Positions 27,133 through 39,267 are shown, counted from the first letter of the stretch. The stretch: DNA of 64,000 nucleotides from Kitasatospora sp. A2-31 (GCF_022288725.1 NZ_JAKNTA010000005.1:64198-128197); one strand, 5' to 3'. Translations and numbers: made by a program. Notes: generated by a model from the letters alone, not told the origin.

Positions 27133-27497
27133 GATCCACTCACCCTGTGCGAAGCCGGAAGGTTGCCCAGCCCTGAGGGCGGGGCAGTCGTCTCTTCCTC
27201 GGCAGGGTGGTGCTTGCCGACCGCAGTGGCTGCGGGCGTCACGACGCCGGTCCTGTCTCCCCACGTACATCTCCCCATGACGGGGAGCATCGCAGGGGCC
27301 ACCGACATCCCTGTGTCAGCGCGGTCGACCGGCTGGCTTTCGGTGTGCGGCGCAAGCGGGCCGCTACCCTCCTCCCTCCGGGATGGCGAGGTCCGATTCC
27401 TCGGCAGCCGACTCCCCACGGGCCGATCGGCAGGATCCGGCGCGGGCGGCGGTGAGCGACGCCACGGCACGGGCGGCGTACGGCACGGCTGAATCGG
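27133..27497. other. non-coding stretch
   Basis: About 365 bases separate the zinc-finger gene start from the stop of the leftward sigma-like fusion gene. No open frame with convincing coding bias was seen, and no clear terminator hairpin. Confidence 0.35.
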
Positions 27498-29249
27498 TCA
27501 TCCCGTGGTGAACAGGAAGCTGGCGGAGTGGTAGTAGTCGGGCAGCTGGACGAGCGGTGAGCCGGTGCGCGGCGGGTCGGCCTCCGGCCAGTTGTAGGGG
27601 CCGAGCAGGTGCGAGGCGTAGTCGCTCGACGGGACCGGTGGGACGAACCACAGGCGGACGGCGCCGGTTCTGGCGTCCGGTTCGAACCGCCAGAGCTGCT
27701 GAGCGCGTTGCGTGCCGGAGCGGCAGCTCCGGAGGACCACCGCGACCGTGTTCCCGCCGGCGGTGGTGCCGTCCAGGCACAGTCCCGTCGCCACGTTGCG
27801 GAGCTGGTAGATGTCCTGATCGGCGGCCAGGCGCTCCCAGCGCTGGGACGCCTGACCGGTGCACTTCTGGAGCTGCAGGGGGCTGTCGGCGCTCCGGTCG
27901 ACGATGCCGACGCACAGGCCCGAGCTCCGGTTGAGGAGGGGGAAGCCGACGGGCACGGTCGGTGGGGGTGCCACGACCACGGTCGGCGGTGGGGTCGACG
28001 GGGTGGGGGAGGGGTCGGCCGTGGCCCAGGTGGTCGAGTCGCCGTGGGACGGGGAGGCCGAGGCCGGTGCCGCCGATGCTGTGGGCGACGGCGTGGGCGA
28101 AGGGGTGGGCGGCAGGGCGGGGGAGGGGGACTCCGACCGAGAATCCGAAGGCGGGCCCGTGAAGGTCGCGGTTCCCGTGTTCGGGGGCCTGGGCGGGGGC
28201 GCCGACTCCGTGGGGCCGGGGCGGGGGACGGCAGTGGCGGTCGGTGGGGGATGTGCCCCGGCCGGGGACGTGGTCGTGGAGGCCGCGCCGGCGATGACCA
28301 GCGCCGCCACGGCGCAGGTCCCTGCGGCGGTGAGGGCCGCCAGCGCGCGCCGCCCGCCGGGGCGACGGGCGGCGGTGTTCGGCAGCCACGCGCGGGGGCG
28401 CGGAGCGGGTCGTGGTGCGACCGTCGGCGTCCGCCGGGGACCGGCCGCCACCGCCGGCAGGGCGGGCGACGACGGATCTCCCGTCCACAGCAGCAATTCG
28501 CGGAGCAGGAGCGGTCGTTGCCACTGGTCGATGGCGGTCAGCGTCGTTCGGGCGTGACCACAGCTGTCGCACCGTGAGAGGTGGCGATCGAGGTCCGCCG
28601 TGTCGTCGGTGATGCCGTGCCGGACGAACTCCCCCAGGGCGGCGATCAGGTGGCGACACGATCGCCGGGGTACCCGTGCGGCGTACACCTGCAGATAGGC
28701 GTCGTAGAGGACCTGCCGGGCCGGTGGGTCGGGTTCCGGTCGAGGCGCCGGCCGCGGGCCACCGCCACCGATCGGCTCCCCGAGACAGTGCCACAGCGCC
28801 GCCTGCCGGTGCTCCGGCAGGCTCAGGAACGCGCGCAGGAGGAACGCATCCGCCTCCGCCGCCGCAACCGCCGCGCGCGCCGACGGGTCGGCGGGATCCG
28901 CGCGCGGCAGTGTGCCGAGCCAGGCGGCGAAGCCGTCGCTCAGCGCCGCTTCGCGTCCGGTGTCGGCCCGGTCGGCCGCGGCTCTCCTCACCTCGGCCAG
29001 CAGGTAGGGCCGCCAGCTCGCCGTCGGTCCGGCGCCGGTGCGGACGGCCTCCAGGGTTCGCTCGAAGGCCTCGTCCGCGAGCTCTTCCGCAGCGCGGTCC
29101 TCCGCGCAGAACAGTCCGGCGTAGGCCACCAGCGATTCCCTGTGGCGCTGCGCCGCGTCGGCGAGTGCCGTCAGGCCCCGTTCGTGGCCCGCCCGGATCG
29201 CACGTGCCAGTTCGGCATCCGCGGCCAGGTCGGTCGCCGAATCCGGCAT
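27498..29249 (-). CDS. sigma-like / zinc-finger / transmembrane / ricin-lectin fusion protein
   Basis: This 583-residue protein starts at the ATG at 29249 with AGAGGAGAA upstream. Residues 10-110 resemble ECF sigma region 2 (ALADAAQRHRESLVAYA, AAEELADEAFERTLEAV, WRPYLLAEVRR). SLPEHRQAALWHCL (143-156) starts like region 4, but the helix-turn-helix is replaced by Pro/Gly-rich sequence (159-177). A zf-HC2-like finger follows (His223, Cys227, Cys230, perhaps Cys198), as in anti-sigma factors. One transmembrane helix lies at 302-323, then a Pro/Ser/Thr linker, then an outward ricin-B-type trefoil (436-583, LCVGIVDRS and LCLDG). The layout suggests a membrane sensor built from sigma and anti-sigma parts with an external sugar-binding domain. 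The divergent neighbour shares the lectin domain. Confidence 0.8.
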   Translation of the reverse strand: MPDSATDLAADAELARAIRAGHERGLTALADAAQRHRESLVAYAGLFCAEDRAAEELADEAFERTLEAVRTGAGPTASWRPYLLAEVRRAAADRADTGREAALSDGFAAWLGTLPRADPADPSARAAVAAAEADAFLLRAFLSLPEHRQAALWHCLGEPIGGGGPRPAPRPEPDPPARQVLYDAYLQVYAARVPRRSCRHLIAALGEFVRHGITDDTADLDRHLSRCDSCGHARTTLTAIDQWQRPLLLRELLLWTGDPSSPALPAVAAGPRRTPTVAPRPAPRPRAWLPNTAARRPGGRRALAALTAAGTCAVAALVIAGAASTTTSPAGAHPPPTATAVPRPGPTESAPPPRPPNTGTATFTGPPSDSRSESPSPALPPTPSPTPSPTASAAPASASPSHGDSTTWATADPSPTPSTPPPTVVVAPPPTVPVGFPLLNRSSGLCVGIVDRSADSPLQLQKCTGQASQRWERLAADQDIYQLRNVATGLCLDGTTAGGNTVAVVLRSCRSGTQRAQQLWRFEPDARTGAVRLWFVPPVPSSDYASHLLGPYNWPEADPPRTGSPLVQLPDYYHSASFLFTTG

Positions 29250-29805
29250 CGTCTCTTCTCCTCTGTGCGCCCCGATGGGGGTGTGTGTTCGAACGGCCGC
29301 CGTGCGGCGCGGGGGCGGGGCGCGAACGTCGCGGGCCGCACGGGAGCGCCTCGGCATCCGATGTCGCGGAAGCGGGCGCCGGGCCTTCCGCGGTGGCTCC
29401 TCTACTCGCCGGTAGAGGATGTTGGCCGGAAGGAACTTCCCGCGTCAAGGCCCGCCCTGTGAAGGTGATGGGAAGTCGGATATTGCAAGACAATGCGTCA
29501 ACAACACTGGTCGAAAAGCGAGATGGAACGATCAGGTGGCGGCGATCCGGCCTCCGTGAAGGCCGCGTTGGCGTGGCGTGACCTGCAGGGATGGCGGGGA
29601 CCCCGGGTCCGCGTGGCTGCCGCTCGCCCCCCGAACAGGGGCTGATCGCGCTGACCGTTCCCGGGCCGTGGATGAACGATCCCGCGACTTTCGAAAGAGG
29701 TTTCTGTTATCGGCGCCCGTCCCGCCGGATCTCTTGTGTGTCGGAAGGCCTGGACCCGTCCCGCTAGAGGGGGACCCCGGGCCCTCACACGAGGAAAGGA
29801 CCGTG
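29250..29805. promoter_or_regulatory. divergent intergenic region
   Basis: This 556-base region lies between two divergent lectin-domain genes and must hold both promoters. An eight-base inverted repeat (29398-29405 and 29412-29419) is a candidate operator. No gene is supported inside it, and I cannot assign promoter boxes with confidence. Confidence 0.35.
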
Positions 29806-32085
29806 ATGGGACACCGGAGCAGCGAGCTTCGCCGTCGCAGGCAGAAGCGCTCGACCCGCAGGACGGCACTGATCGGCCTCGCGGTCGCGGCCGGCCTGGT
29901 CGCGGGCGCACTGGGAATCCAGACCGTGGTGGACGCACCCTCCCGCAACTCGGCCGTGGCATCGGCCGACGGCCTCGGGGCGGGCCAGACGGTCGGCCTG
30001 GTCGTCGACGACGAAGGGGAGACGGGCTCCGCCGAGAACGGCACCCAGCCGCCGGCCCCGAAGCGCGACACCAAGGCGACGCCGCTCAAGGAGATACCCA
30101 AGGAGCAGCCCGAGCGTGGTCTGGTCTACGCCGGCCTGAGCCTGCCCAGCGACGACCGCTGCGCCGGCCAGCTGCAGGTCAGCGGTGGTTCGCTGTGCAG
30201 CCACGGCCCCGACGCGCCTCCGCAGGGCGTCGACATCCACAAGGACGTCGCCCCGGTGGTCGCGACCGCTGCGCAGCCAGCCGCGCTGACCCCGCCGGCC
30301 GGCGCCCAGCCGCCGGCCGCCGCCGACCTGGTGGCGGGCGGTTCGCCCGTCCTGGACGCCGGAAGCAAGGCGCTGCTCGGCGACGCGGCCGCCGCCCCGC
30401 AGCAGACCACCCCTGCCGGCGGTGCGGCCGCGAGCGGCTCGGCCCTCGTCTGCGACGGTGACGGCACCAGCGGCAACCGCGTCCAGGTGGTGTACGTCCA
30501 CGCCCCGGGCAACGACCGTTTCGCCCAGTACCTGGCCTCGTTCAAGAAGTGGGCCGCGGACGTCGACGTCATCTACAACGCCAGCGCCCAGGAGACCGGC
30601 GGCGAGCGGCACGTCCGCTTCGTCACCGAGTCCGACTGCACCGCCTCGGTGCTGAACGTCCAGATCTCCAGCGCCGAGATCAGGGACTTCAACTCGCAGA
30701 ACAACGCGCTCGCCAAGCAGGGGTTCAACCGCAAGGACCGCAAGTACATGATGTTCACCGACGCCCAGGTGTACTGCGGCATCGGTACCTTCGACGGTGA
30801 CGAGCGTCCCGGCCAGGACAACCGGAGCAACTTCGGCCCCTCGTACGGCCGTAGCGACTCGGGCTGCTGGGACGGCGCCACCGCCGCGCACGAGCTCGGC
30901 CACAACCTCGGCGCCGTCAACGACAGCGCTCCGAACTCCAGCAAGGCCGGTCACTGCGTCGACGAGTGGGACCTGATGTGCTACTCGGACGCCCCGAACT
31001 ACCCGAAGATGAAGACCGTCTGCCCGGACAGCAAGCACGATGAACGGCTCGACTGCCGCCACGACGACTACTACAACACCAACCCCGCTCCCGGCAGCTA
31101 CCTGACCACGCACTGGAACGTCGCCAACAACCGCTTCCTGATCGCGGGCGGCGGCACCGGCCCGAACCCGACGCCGACGCCGACGCCGACGCCGACCAAG
31201 ACCGGCACCCCGTCGCCCACCGCGACCACCACTCCCACCAGGACGCCCACGCCGACCCCGACGGCGACGGCCACCGCGACCTCCTCGCCGACCGCCTCGC
31301 CGACCCCGACCGCGACGGCCACCGCGACCTCCTCGCCGACCGCCTCGCCGACCCCGACCGCCACGCCGACCCCGACCGCCACCCCCACCACCGGTTCCAC
31401 CGGCCCTGACGTGACGGTCAGCCAGGTCACCCAGAACTCGGTCATGCTCAGCTGGCCGGCCGCCAACGGCGCCAGTGGCTACGACGTCCTGCTGAACGGC
31501 CAGTCCCTGGGCACCGTCCACGCCACGGTGGTCGGCCTGGTCCGGCTCGCCCCGGGCACCCAGTACAGCGTGGCCGTCGCCTCCCGTGACGCCGCCGGCA
31601 AGGTCTCGAAGCCGGGTCGCACCGTCACCTTCAAGACCGCTGCCGACTCCGGCAAGCCGCAGCCCGGGACCCGCTACACCGTGGTGAACGGGTTCACCGG
31701 CCAGGCCGTCGACCTCTGGGGCAGCTCGCTCAACGACGGCACCCCGGTGATCTCCTACCAGCGCACCGGCTACGCCAACCAGAAGTGGACCTTCGAGGAC
31801 GCCGGCTCCGGCACCGTGCGGATCAAGTCCGTGCGCTCCGACAAGTGCCTCCAGCTGGGCGGTAACGCGGTGGCCGGCCAGTACGTCGCCCAGCAGCCGT
31901 GCTCCGACGCGGACGCGCAGAAGTGGCAGGTGAACTCCTCCAACGGGGGCGTCACCCTCACTGCCCACGGCACGTCGCTGGTCCTCGGCGTCAGCAGCCG
32001 CTGGTACTACGGCGGCCGGCTGCTGGAGCTCCAGCAGCCGAATGGCCAGGCCTACCAGAGCTGGGCCCTGCAGAAGGCCTCCTGA
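29806..32085 (+). CDS. secreted zinc metalloprotease with FnIII and ricin-type lectin domains
   Basis: I chose the ATG at 29806, five bases after GAGGAAAGGA; a GTG one codon earlier is also possible. The 759-residue product begins with an Arg-rich n-region and a hydrophobic helix (about 20-38), a secretion signal or anchor. A zincin core carries HELGHNLG with His362, Glu363 and His366, and several cysteines around it suggest disulphides. A Pro/Thr-rich linker (about 455-532), a fibronectin type III domain (from about 535) and a C-terminal ricin-B trefoil (from about 620, with QKWTF and QKWQV repeats) follow. The lectin should target the protease to polysaccharide or glycoprotein. It is divergent from a membrane sensor bearing the same lectin type. 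Confidence 0.85.
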   Translation: MGHRSSELRRRRQKRSTRRTALIGLAVAAGLVAGALGIQTVVDAPSRNSAVASADGLGAGQTVGLVVDDEGETGSAENGTQPPAPKRDTKATPLKEIPKEQPERGLVYAGLSLPSDDRCAGQLQVSGGSLCSHGPDAPPQGVDIHKDVAPVVATAAQPAALTPPAGAQPPAAADLVAGGSPVLDAGSKALLGDAAAAPQQTTPAGGAAASGSALVCDGDGTSGNRVQVVYVHAPGNDRFAQYLASFKKWAADVDVIYNASAQETGGERHVRFVTESDCTASVLNVQISSAEIRDFNSQNNALAKQGFNRKDRKYMMFTDAQVYCGIGTFDGDERPGQDNRSNFGPSYGRSDSGCWDGATAAHELGHNLGAVNDSAPNSSKAGHCVDEWDLMCYSDAPNYPKMKTVCPDSKHDERLDCRHDDYYNTNPAPGSYLTTHWNVANNRFLIAGGGTGPNPTPTPTPTPTKTGTPSPTATTTPTRTPTPTPTATATATSSPTASPTPTATATATSSPTASPTPTATPTPTATPTTGSTGPDVTVSQVTQNSVMLSWPAANGASGYDVLLNGQSLGTVHATVVGLVRLAPGTQYSVAVASRDAAGKVSKPGRTVTFKTAADSGKPQPGTRYTVVNGFTGQAVDLWGSSLNDGTPVISYQRTGYANQKWTFEDAGSGTVRIKSVRSDKCLQLGGNAVAGQYVAQQPCSDADAQKWQVNSSNGGVTLTAHGTSLVLGVSSRWYYGGRLLELQQPNGQAYQSWALQKAS
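31264..31359 (+). repeat. 48-base tandem repeat in the protease linker
   Basis: Two exact 48-base copies (31264-31311 and 31312-31359) encode ATATATSSPTASPTPT twice. They sit inside a longer Pro/Thr-rich tract, and such exact copies point to recent slippage or unequal exchange. Confidence 0.85.
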
Positions 32086-32140
32086 CCCCGGGCAGGTCCG
32101 CCGGCCCCGGGTAGGGTCGGCGACCGCAGGCAGGACCGCC

Positions 32141-32184
32141 GGCCGGGTGCGGCCGCCGTGAACCCACGGCGGCCGCACCCGGCC
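32141..32184 (+). terminator. 20-bp hairpin after the metalloprotease gene
   Basis: Perfect 20-base arms (32141-32160 and 32165-32184) surround a four-base AACC loop between the protease stop and the next gene. It is a strong GC-rich terminator without a T-run. Confidence 0.75.
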
Positions 32185-32215
32185 ATCCCACTCACCCCAC
32201 GAGGAAGCACCGCCC

Positions 32216-32971
32216 ATGCGCATCCGTTCCGTCGCTGCTGCCCTCGCCGTCGGCGGGGTGGCCCTTCTCGCACCCGCCGTCCCCGCCTCCGCCCACGGCG
32301 ACACCGTCCACCTGGAAGTCACCGGAGTGGACAACGGGCACGTCACCACCGCCGCCAGCTTCGAGAACGACCGCGACCCGGTCGTCGAGGGGTTCGCCGG
32401 TTCGCTCGCCGCCACCTCCTCCGACGGGCGCGCGGTGGGCCCCTGGCGCCTGGTCGCCGTCCCCGGCCACCCCGGCAGCTACACCACCCGGGAGGTCCTG
32501 CCGTCCGGCCACTGGAAGATCACCGTCGACTGCGCCTTCCCCGACCTCGGGCACGGCGAGCGCGAGCTGGACGTGGCGGCCGCCGCCATCACCGACCCGG
32601 TGGGTTCGATGCCGACCGCGGGCACCCCGGTCGGGCCGACCGTCGTGCCGTCCCCGGTCGTCACCCCCGGCACCGTGACCGGCCCGACGGTCCCCGCACC
32701 CGCCCCCACCGGCGCCCCCACCTCCACCGGCGCCGGGAACGGCAGTGGCACCGGCACCGCCGACCCGACCACCTCCGGGGCCGCCACGCCGGCTCCCCCC
32801 GCCCCCGGCCCCGCGACCGCCACGGCGACGTCCGACGTCCCGGCGAAGGCCACCGCGGACGACGACGGCTCGACCGTCGCGACCTGGGCCGCCATCGGTA
32901 CGGCGGTCGTGGCCGTCGTGCTCGTCGTCGTCGGCTTCCGGCTCCGCCGCCGCAACACCGTCCGCGGCTGA
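32216..32971 (+). CDS. secreted, membrane-anchored protein, possibly copper-binding
   Basis: This 251-residue protein follows CGAGGAAG. A signal peptide (1-26) ends in PASA, and the predicted mature protein begins at His27 (HGDTVHLEV). A leading histidine on a small beta-sandwich recalls CopC-like and other copper proteins, but no second copper site is obvious. The folded part is only about 95 residues. A long Pro/Thr/Gly linker follows, then one transmembrane helix (about 222-243) and an Arg-rich tail, so the domain is displayed outside the membrane. Function is unassigned, and the copper idea rests only on the N-terminal His. Confidence 0.75.
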   Translation: MRIRSVAAALAVGGVALLAPAVPASAHGDTVHLEVTGVDNGHVTTAASFENDRDPVVEGFAGSLAATSSDGRAVGPWRLVAVPGHPGSYTTREVLPSGHWKITVDCAFPDLGHGERELDVAAAAITDPVGSMPTAGTPVGPTVVPSPVVTPGTVTGPTVPAPAPTGAPTSTGAGNGSGTGTADPTTSGAATPAPPAPGPATATATSDVPAKATADDDGSTVATWAAIGTAVVAVVLVVVGFRLRRRNTVRG

Positions 32972-33064
32972 TCCGGGACCTCGGCCGGGCGCGTTCAGGA
33001 GGAACCGGCACACGCCGGTGTCCCCGGCGTGGAGCGTTCCGCCCGGGCCTGGCCGGGGGGCGGC

Positions 33065-34021
<957 letters not shown>

Positions 34022-34477
34022 TCAGCCGGCCAGGCCGGTCAGTTCGGCGTCCCAGTCGATCGCGCTTCCCTCGGTGCCCGGGGGGACCAGCGCGAAGCTC
34101 TCGCGGCGGAGCCAGCGACGCACCTGGCGGGACGGGAGGTCCAGGAGGACGGATCCGTCGTCCCCGAGCAGCATGATGCGCAGGGCGGTGCGGCCGTGGC
34201 AGGAGCAGGGCGGCCAGATCCGGACGTCGCCGAGGCCGGAGGGCTTCTGCAGGCCCTCCCAGAGGAGATCGCGGGAGAACTGCCAGGTGCCCGCCTCCGC
34301 TGCCGGTCCCAGGAACTCGAGTGCGACGGCGAGCGGGTCGTCGCTGCGGTAGGCGAGGCGCACCGGAACGTCCACGGATTCGTGCTCGCCGAGGACGATC
34401 TGCGCGTCGAGGACGGTGTCGGTGCTGGTGACGTCCGGGTGGGGCCGGGGGCCCGGGAGGGAGTGGTGGGCGGGCAC
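34022..34477 (-). CDS. SsgA-like sporulation and cell-division regulator
   Basis: This 151-residue protein starts at the GTG at 34477 with AGGAGAA upstream. It matches the SsgA-like protein family found in sporulating actinomycetes: VPVRLAYRSDDPLAVALEF, WQFSRDLLWEGL, GDVRIWP and ALRIMLLGDDGSVLLDLP appear in the family order. Such proteins control placement of septum and peptidoglycan synthesis during sporulation. Length agrees with the usual 130-150 residues. It stands alone beside an rpf gene; which SsgA subfamily it belongs to is not clear. Confidence 0.9.
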   Translation of the reverse strand: MPAHHSLPGPRPHPDVTSTDTVLDAQIVLGEHESVDVPVRLAYRSDDPLAVALEFLGPAAEAGTWQFSRDLLWEGLQKPSGLGDVRIWPPCSCHGRTALRIMLLGDDGSVLLDLPSRQVRRWLRRESFALVPPGTEGSAIDWDAELTGLAG

Positions 34478-34543
34478 GGGTTCTCCTGGGTGGCTGTAGG
34501 GGCGCGGGTGCCGGGACGGGCGGCGGGGCGACGCGACGGACAC

Positions 34544-34587
34544 GCCGGTGGGCGGCCGGGCGACGAGGTGCCCGGCCGCCCACCGGC
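34544..34587. terminator. 18-bp hairpin, first of two tandem hairpins
   Basis: Perfect 18-base arms (34544-34561 and 34570-34587) with an eight-base loop lie between the leftward hydrolase gene and the SsgA-like gene. Confidence 0.65.
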
Positions 34588-34623
34588 GACTGCATCCGGC
34601 GAACACCGCGAGGGCGGATGGTC

Positions 34624-34655
34624 GGACGGCCGCGGTCGGGGGCCCGCGGCCGTCC
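34624..34655 (-). terminator. 12-bp hairpin just after the hydrolase stop
   Basis: Arms 34624-34635 and 34644-34655 pair perfectly. The hairpin lies three bases past the hydrolase stop at 34659 and precedes the 18-bp hairpin on the minus-strand transcript. Confidence 0.55.
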
Positions 34656-34658
34656 GGG

Positions 34659-36418
<1,760 letters not shown>

Positions 36419-36541
36419 CCGCCGGCCGGGCCCGGCACCGGACGGGCCCGGCCGCGCCACTCGGTACCGCCGGCCCGGCGCGCGCCGCCGTCACGCGCCA
36501 CGGCCGACCCACAACCGCCACTGCGTGAAGGGAACCCCCCG

Positions 36542-38428
36542 TTGTCCACCATGCCCGTCGCCGGGATCCGTCCCGGCGTCCCCGCCCAGCCCGCCGACCT
36601 GGTCGTCCGCAACGCCAAGGTGCACACCAACGACCCGCGCCGTCCCCGGGCCACGGCCCTGGCCGTCCGGGACGGACTGATCCAGGCGGTCGGTGACGAC
36701 GCGGACGTCGCCCCGCTCGTCGGCCCCGACACGCGGGTGGTCGACGCGCTCGGGCGCCGCGCCGTGCCGGGGCTCAACGACGCGCACCTGCACGTCATCC
36801 GCGGCGGCCTCAACTACGTGCTGGAGCTGCGCTGGGACGGCGTCCCGACGCTGCGTGAGGCCCTGACCATGCTGCGGCTCCAGGCCGAGCGGACGCCGCC
36901 CGGCCAGTGGGTGCGAGTGGTCGGCGGCTGGTCCGCCGACCAGTTCGCCGAACGGCGGCTGCCCACCCTGGCCGAGCTCAACGCCGCGGCGCCCGACACC
37001 CCCGTCTTCGTGCTGCACCTCTACCAGTCGGCGCTGCTCAACCGGGCCGCGCTCCGCGCCGCGGGCTTCACCCGGGACACCCCCGACCCGGCGGGCGGCC
37101 AGATCGTGCGCGGCCACGACGGCGAACCGACCGGCCTGCTGATCGCCGCCCCGGGCGCGCTGCTGCTCTACTCCACCCTGGCCAAGGCGCCGACGCTGGA
37201 CGAGGCCGACCGGATCGGCTCCACCCGGCACTTCCTGCGCGAGCTGAACCGCTTCGGCCTCACCTCAGCGATCGACGCCGCCGGCGGTTTCCAGAGCTTC
37301 CCCGAGAACTACGGCACCGTCATGGAGCTGGCCCGGCGGGGCGAGCTCACCCTGCGCATCGCCTACCACCTCTTCCCGCAGACCGCGGGGCAGGAGCTGG
37401 ACGATCTCACCCGCTGGGTCGAGACCGTGCGTCCCGGTGACGGCGATGCGTGGCTGCGCCTCAACGGGGCGGGGGAGAACCTGACCTGGGCCGCGGCCGA
37501 CTTCGAGAACTTCACCGAGCCGAGGCCTCAACTGGGCTCCTACGAAGCAGAGTTCGAGAAGGCCGTCCGGCTGCTGACGGAGCACGGCTGGGGCTTCCGG
37601 CTGCACGCCACCTACGACGAGACCATCCGCCGCGACCTCGCCGTCTTCGAGAAGCTCGCCGCCGAAGGCCTCTTCCCGCACGGCAACCGCTGGCTCTTCG
37701 ACCACGCGGAGACCGTCAGCGCGGCGAGCCTCGACCGGATCGCGGCCCTCGGTGGCGCCGTCTCCGTCCAGAACCGGCTCTCCTTCCAGGGCGAGGCGTT
37801 CGTCTCGCGGTACGGCGCTCCGGCCGCCGCCGAGGCGCCGCCGCTGCGCGCCATGCTGGACCGCGGTCTCACCGTCGCGGCGGGCACCGACGCCACCCGG
37901 GTCTCGTCCTACAACCCGTGGGTCGCGCTGCACTGGCTGGTCTCCGGCCGGGCGGTCAGCGGCAGGCGCCTCGCGGCCGGGCACAACCGGCTCAGCCGCG
38001 AGCAGGCCCTGGAGCTCTACACGCTGGGCGGGGCCCGCCTCACCGGCGAGGAGGACGTCAAGGGGCGCCTGACGGTGGGCGGTTACGCCGACCTCGCGCT
38101 GCTCAGCGCCGACTACTTCACCGTGCCCGAGGCCGACATCCCGCACATCGAGTCCGTCCTCACGGTCGTCGGCGGACGCATCGTCCACGGCGCCCAGGAG
38201 CACCAGGGCCTGGCCCCGGAGCTGCCCGCCGTGTCGCCGTCCTGGAGCCCGGTCACGCGGTTCGGCGGCTACCACGCCACCCCCGCGCCCGGCCTGGCCG
38301 GCGTCCACCAGGCCGAGGGCGTGCTGGAGGCCGTGGCGGCCTCCGGCGAACAGCACGCCTGGCGCGCGGCCCGCGGTCTCGCCCTCCCCGGGCAGCCCCC
38401 GGTGCCGGTGGACCCCTGCTTCTTCTGA
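36542..38428 (+). CDS. amidohydrolase family 3 protein (YtcJ-like)
   Basis: I used the TTG at 36542, following AAGGGAA; the ATG at 36551 is equally possible. The 628-residue product has a beta-sandwich N-terminus (LVVRNAKVHTND, VVDALGRRAVPGLND) leading to metal-binding His82 and His84 in DAHLH. The TIM-barrel part includes LFDHAETV, and AGTDATRVSSYNP carries the late Asp. The C-terminal GYADLALLSADYF returns to the beta-sandwich. Members hydrolyse amide or imine bonds, including N-substituted formamides; no substrate can be inferred. The last 50 residues, ending in a Pro-rich PCFF tail, are less typical. Confidence 0.85.
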   Translation: MSTMPVAGIRPGVPAQPADLVVRNAKVHTNDPRRPRATALAVRDGLIQAVGDDADVAPLVGPDTRVVDALGRRAVPGLNDAHLHVIRGGLNYVLELRWDGVPTLREALTMLRLQAERTPPGQWVRVVGGWSADQFAERRLPTLAELNAAAPDTPVFVLHLYQSALLNRAALRAAGFTRDTPDPAGGQIVRGHDGEPTGLLIAAPGALLLYSTLAKAPTLDEADRIGSTRHFLRELNRFGLTSAIDAAGGFQSFPENYGTVMELARRGELTLRIAYHLFPQTAGQELDDLTRWVETVRPGDGDAWLRLNGAGENLTWAAADFENFTEPRPQLGSYEAEFEKAVRLLTEHGWGFRLHATYDETIRRDLAVFEKLAAEGLFPHGNRWLFDHAETVSAASLDRIAALGGAVSVQNRLSFQGEAFVSRYGAPAAAEAPPLRAMLDRGLTVAAGTDATRVSSYNPWVALHWLVSGRAVSGRRLAAGHNRLSREQALELYTLGGARLTGEEDVKGRLTVGGYADLALLSADYFTVPEADIPHIESVLTVVGGRIVHGAQEHQGLAPELPAVSPSWSPVTRFGGYHATPAPGLAGVHQAEGVLEAVAASGEQHAWRAARGLALPGQPPVPVDPCFF

Positions 38429-38544
38429 CACCCGCACCCGGGCGTCGGCACGGGGGGCACCGCCGGATCCGGGCGGTGCCCCCGCCTCCCCGGTCCCCGC
38501 GCTCACCTCCCCCCCACCCACGTCCCTCGGCACGAGGAGCCTTC

Positions 38545-39267
38545 GTGACCACGCCGACAGCCGGTTCCCGCACCGCGCCCGCTCCACAGCCGCCCGCTCC
38601 ACAGCCGCCCGGGGCGCACATCCACGACCGCCACCCGCTGGCCCTGGCCCTGTTCGGCCTCACCCTGGTCAGCGGTCTGATCGACGCGGTGAGCTACCTC
38701 GGGCTCGGCCACGTCTTCACCGCCAACATGACCGGCAACGTCGTCGTCATCGCCTTCGCCCTCGCCGGGGCGCCCGGGTTCTCGGTCGCCGGCTCGCTGG
38801 CCTCCCTCGCGGCCTTCCTCCTCGGCGCGCTGCTGGCGGGCCGGATCGCGACGGCGAACGCCGGCCCCCGGCGGCCCCGGCAGCTGCGGACGGCCTTCGT
38901 CCTGGAGGTCGCGCTGCACGCGGCGGCCGCCGTCGTGGTCTTCGCCCGGGGTGCGGAGGGGGCCGCACAGTACGTCGTGATCGCGCTGCTCGCGCTGGCG
39001 ATGGGCATCCGCAACGGGACCGTGCGCGGCCTCGGCGTGCCGGACCTCACCACCACCGTGCTGACGCTGACGCTGACCGGACTCGCCGCGGAGTCCCGGC
39101 TCGCCGGTGGCGCCGCTCCCCGTCAGCGCAGGAGGATCCTCTCCGTCGTCACCATGCTCGCCGGCGCCGGACCGGGGGCGGTCCTCGTGCTGCACGGACA
39201 GCTCGCCTGGGCCCTGGTGGCCAGCGCCGTCCTGGCCGGCGCCACCCTGCTGCTCTACCGCGAGTGA
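38545..39267 (+). CDS. YoaK/DUF1275-family membrane protein
   Basis: This 240-residue protein starts at the GTG at 38545, with GAGGAG upstream. After a Pro-rich N-terminus it has about six hydrophobic segments. The family signature is SGLIDAVSYLGLGHVFTANM followed by TGNVV, with LAMGIRNGTVRGLGVPDLTTT in the second half. The function of the family is unknown; transport has been suggested. Its stop overlaps the convergent LysR stop by 13 bases. Confidence 0.88.
   Translation: MTTPTAGSRTAPAPQPPAPQPPGAHIHDRHPLALALFGLTLVSGLIDAVSYLGLGHVFTANMTGNVVVIAFALAGAPGFSVAGSLASLAAFLLGALLAGRIATANAGPRRPRQLRTAFVLEVALHAAAAVVVFARGAEGAAQYVVIALLALAMGIRNGTVRGLGVPDLTTTVLTLTLTGLAAESRLAGGAAPRQRRRILSVVTMLAGAGPGAVLVLHGQLAWALVASAVLAGATLLLYRE

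Noticed and set aside
29785..32415. 876-codon leftward frame opposite the metalloprotease
   Set aside because: It is a GC-bias shadow of the protease gene, rich in Gly/Arg/Val without domains.
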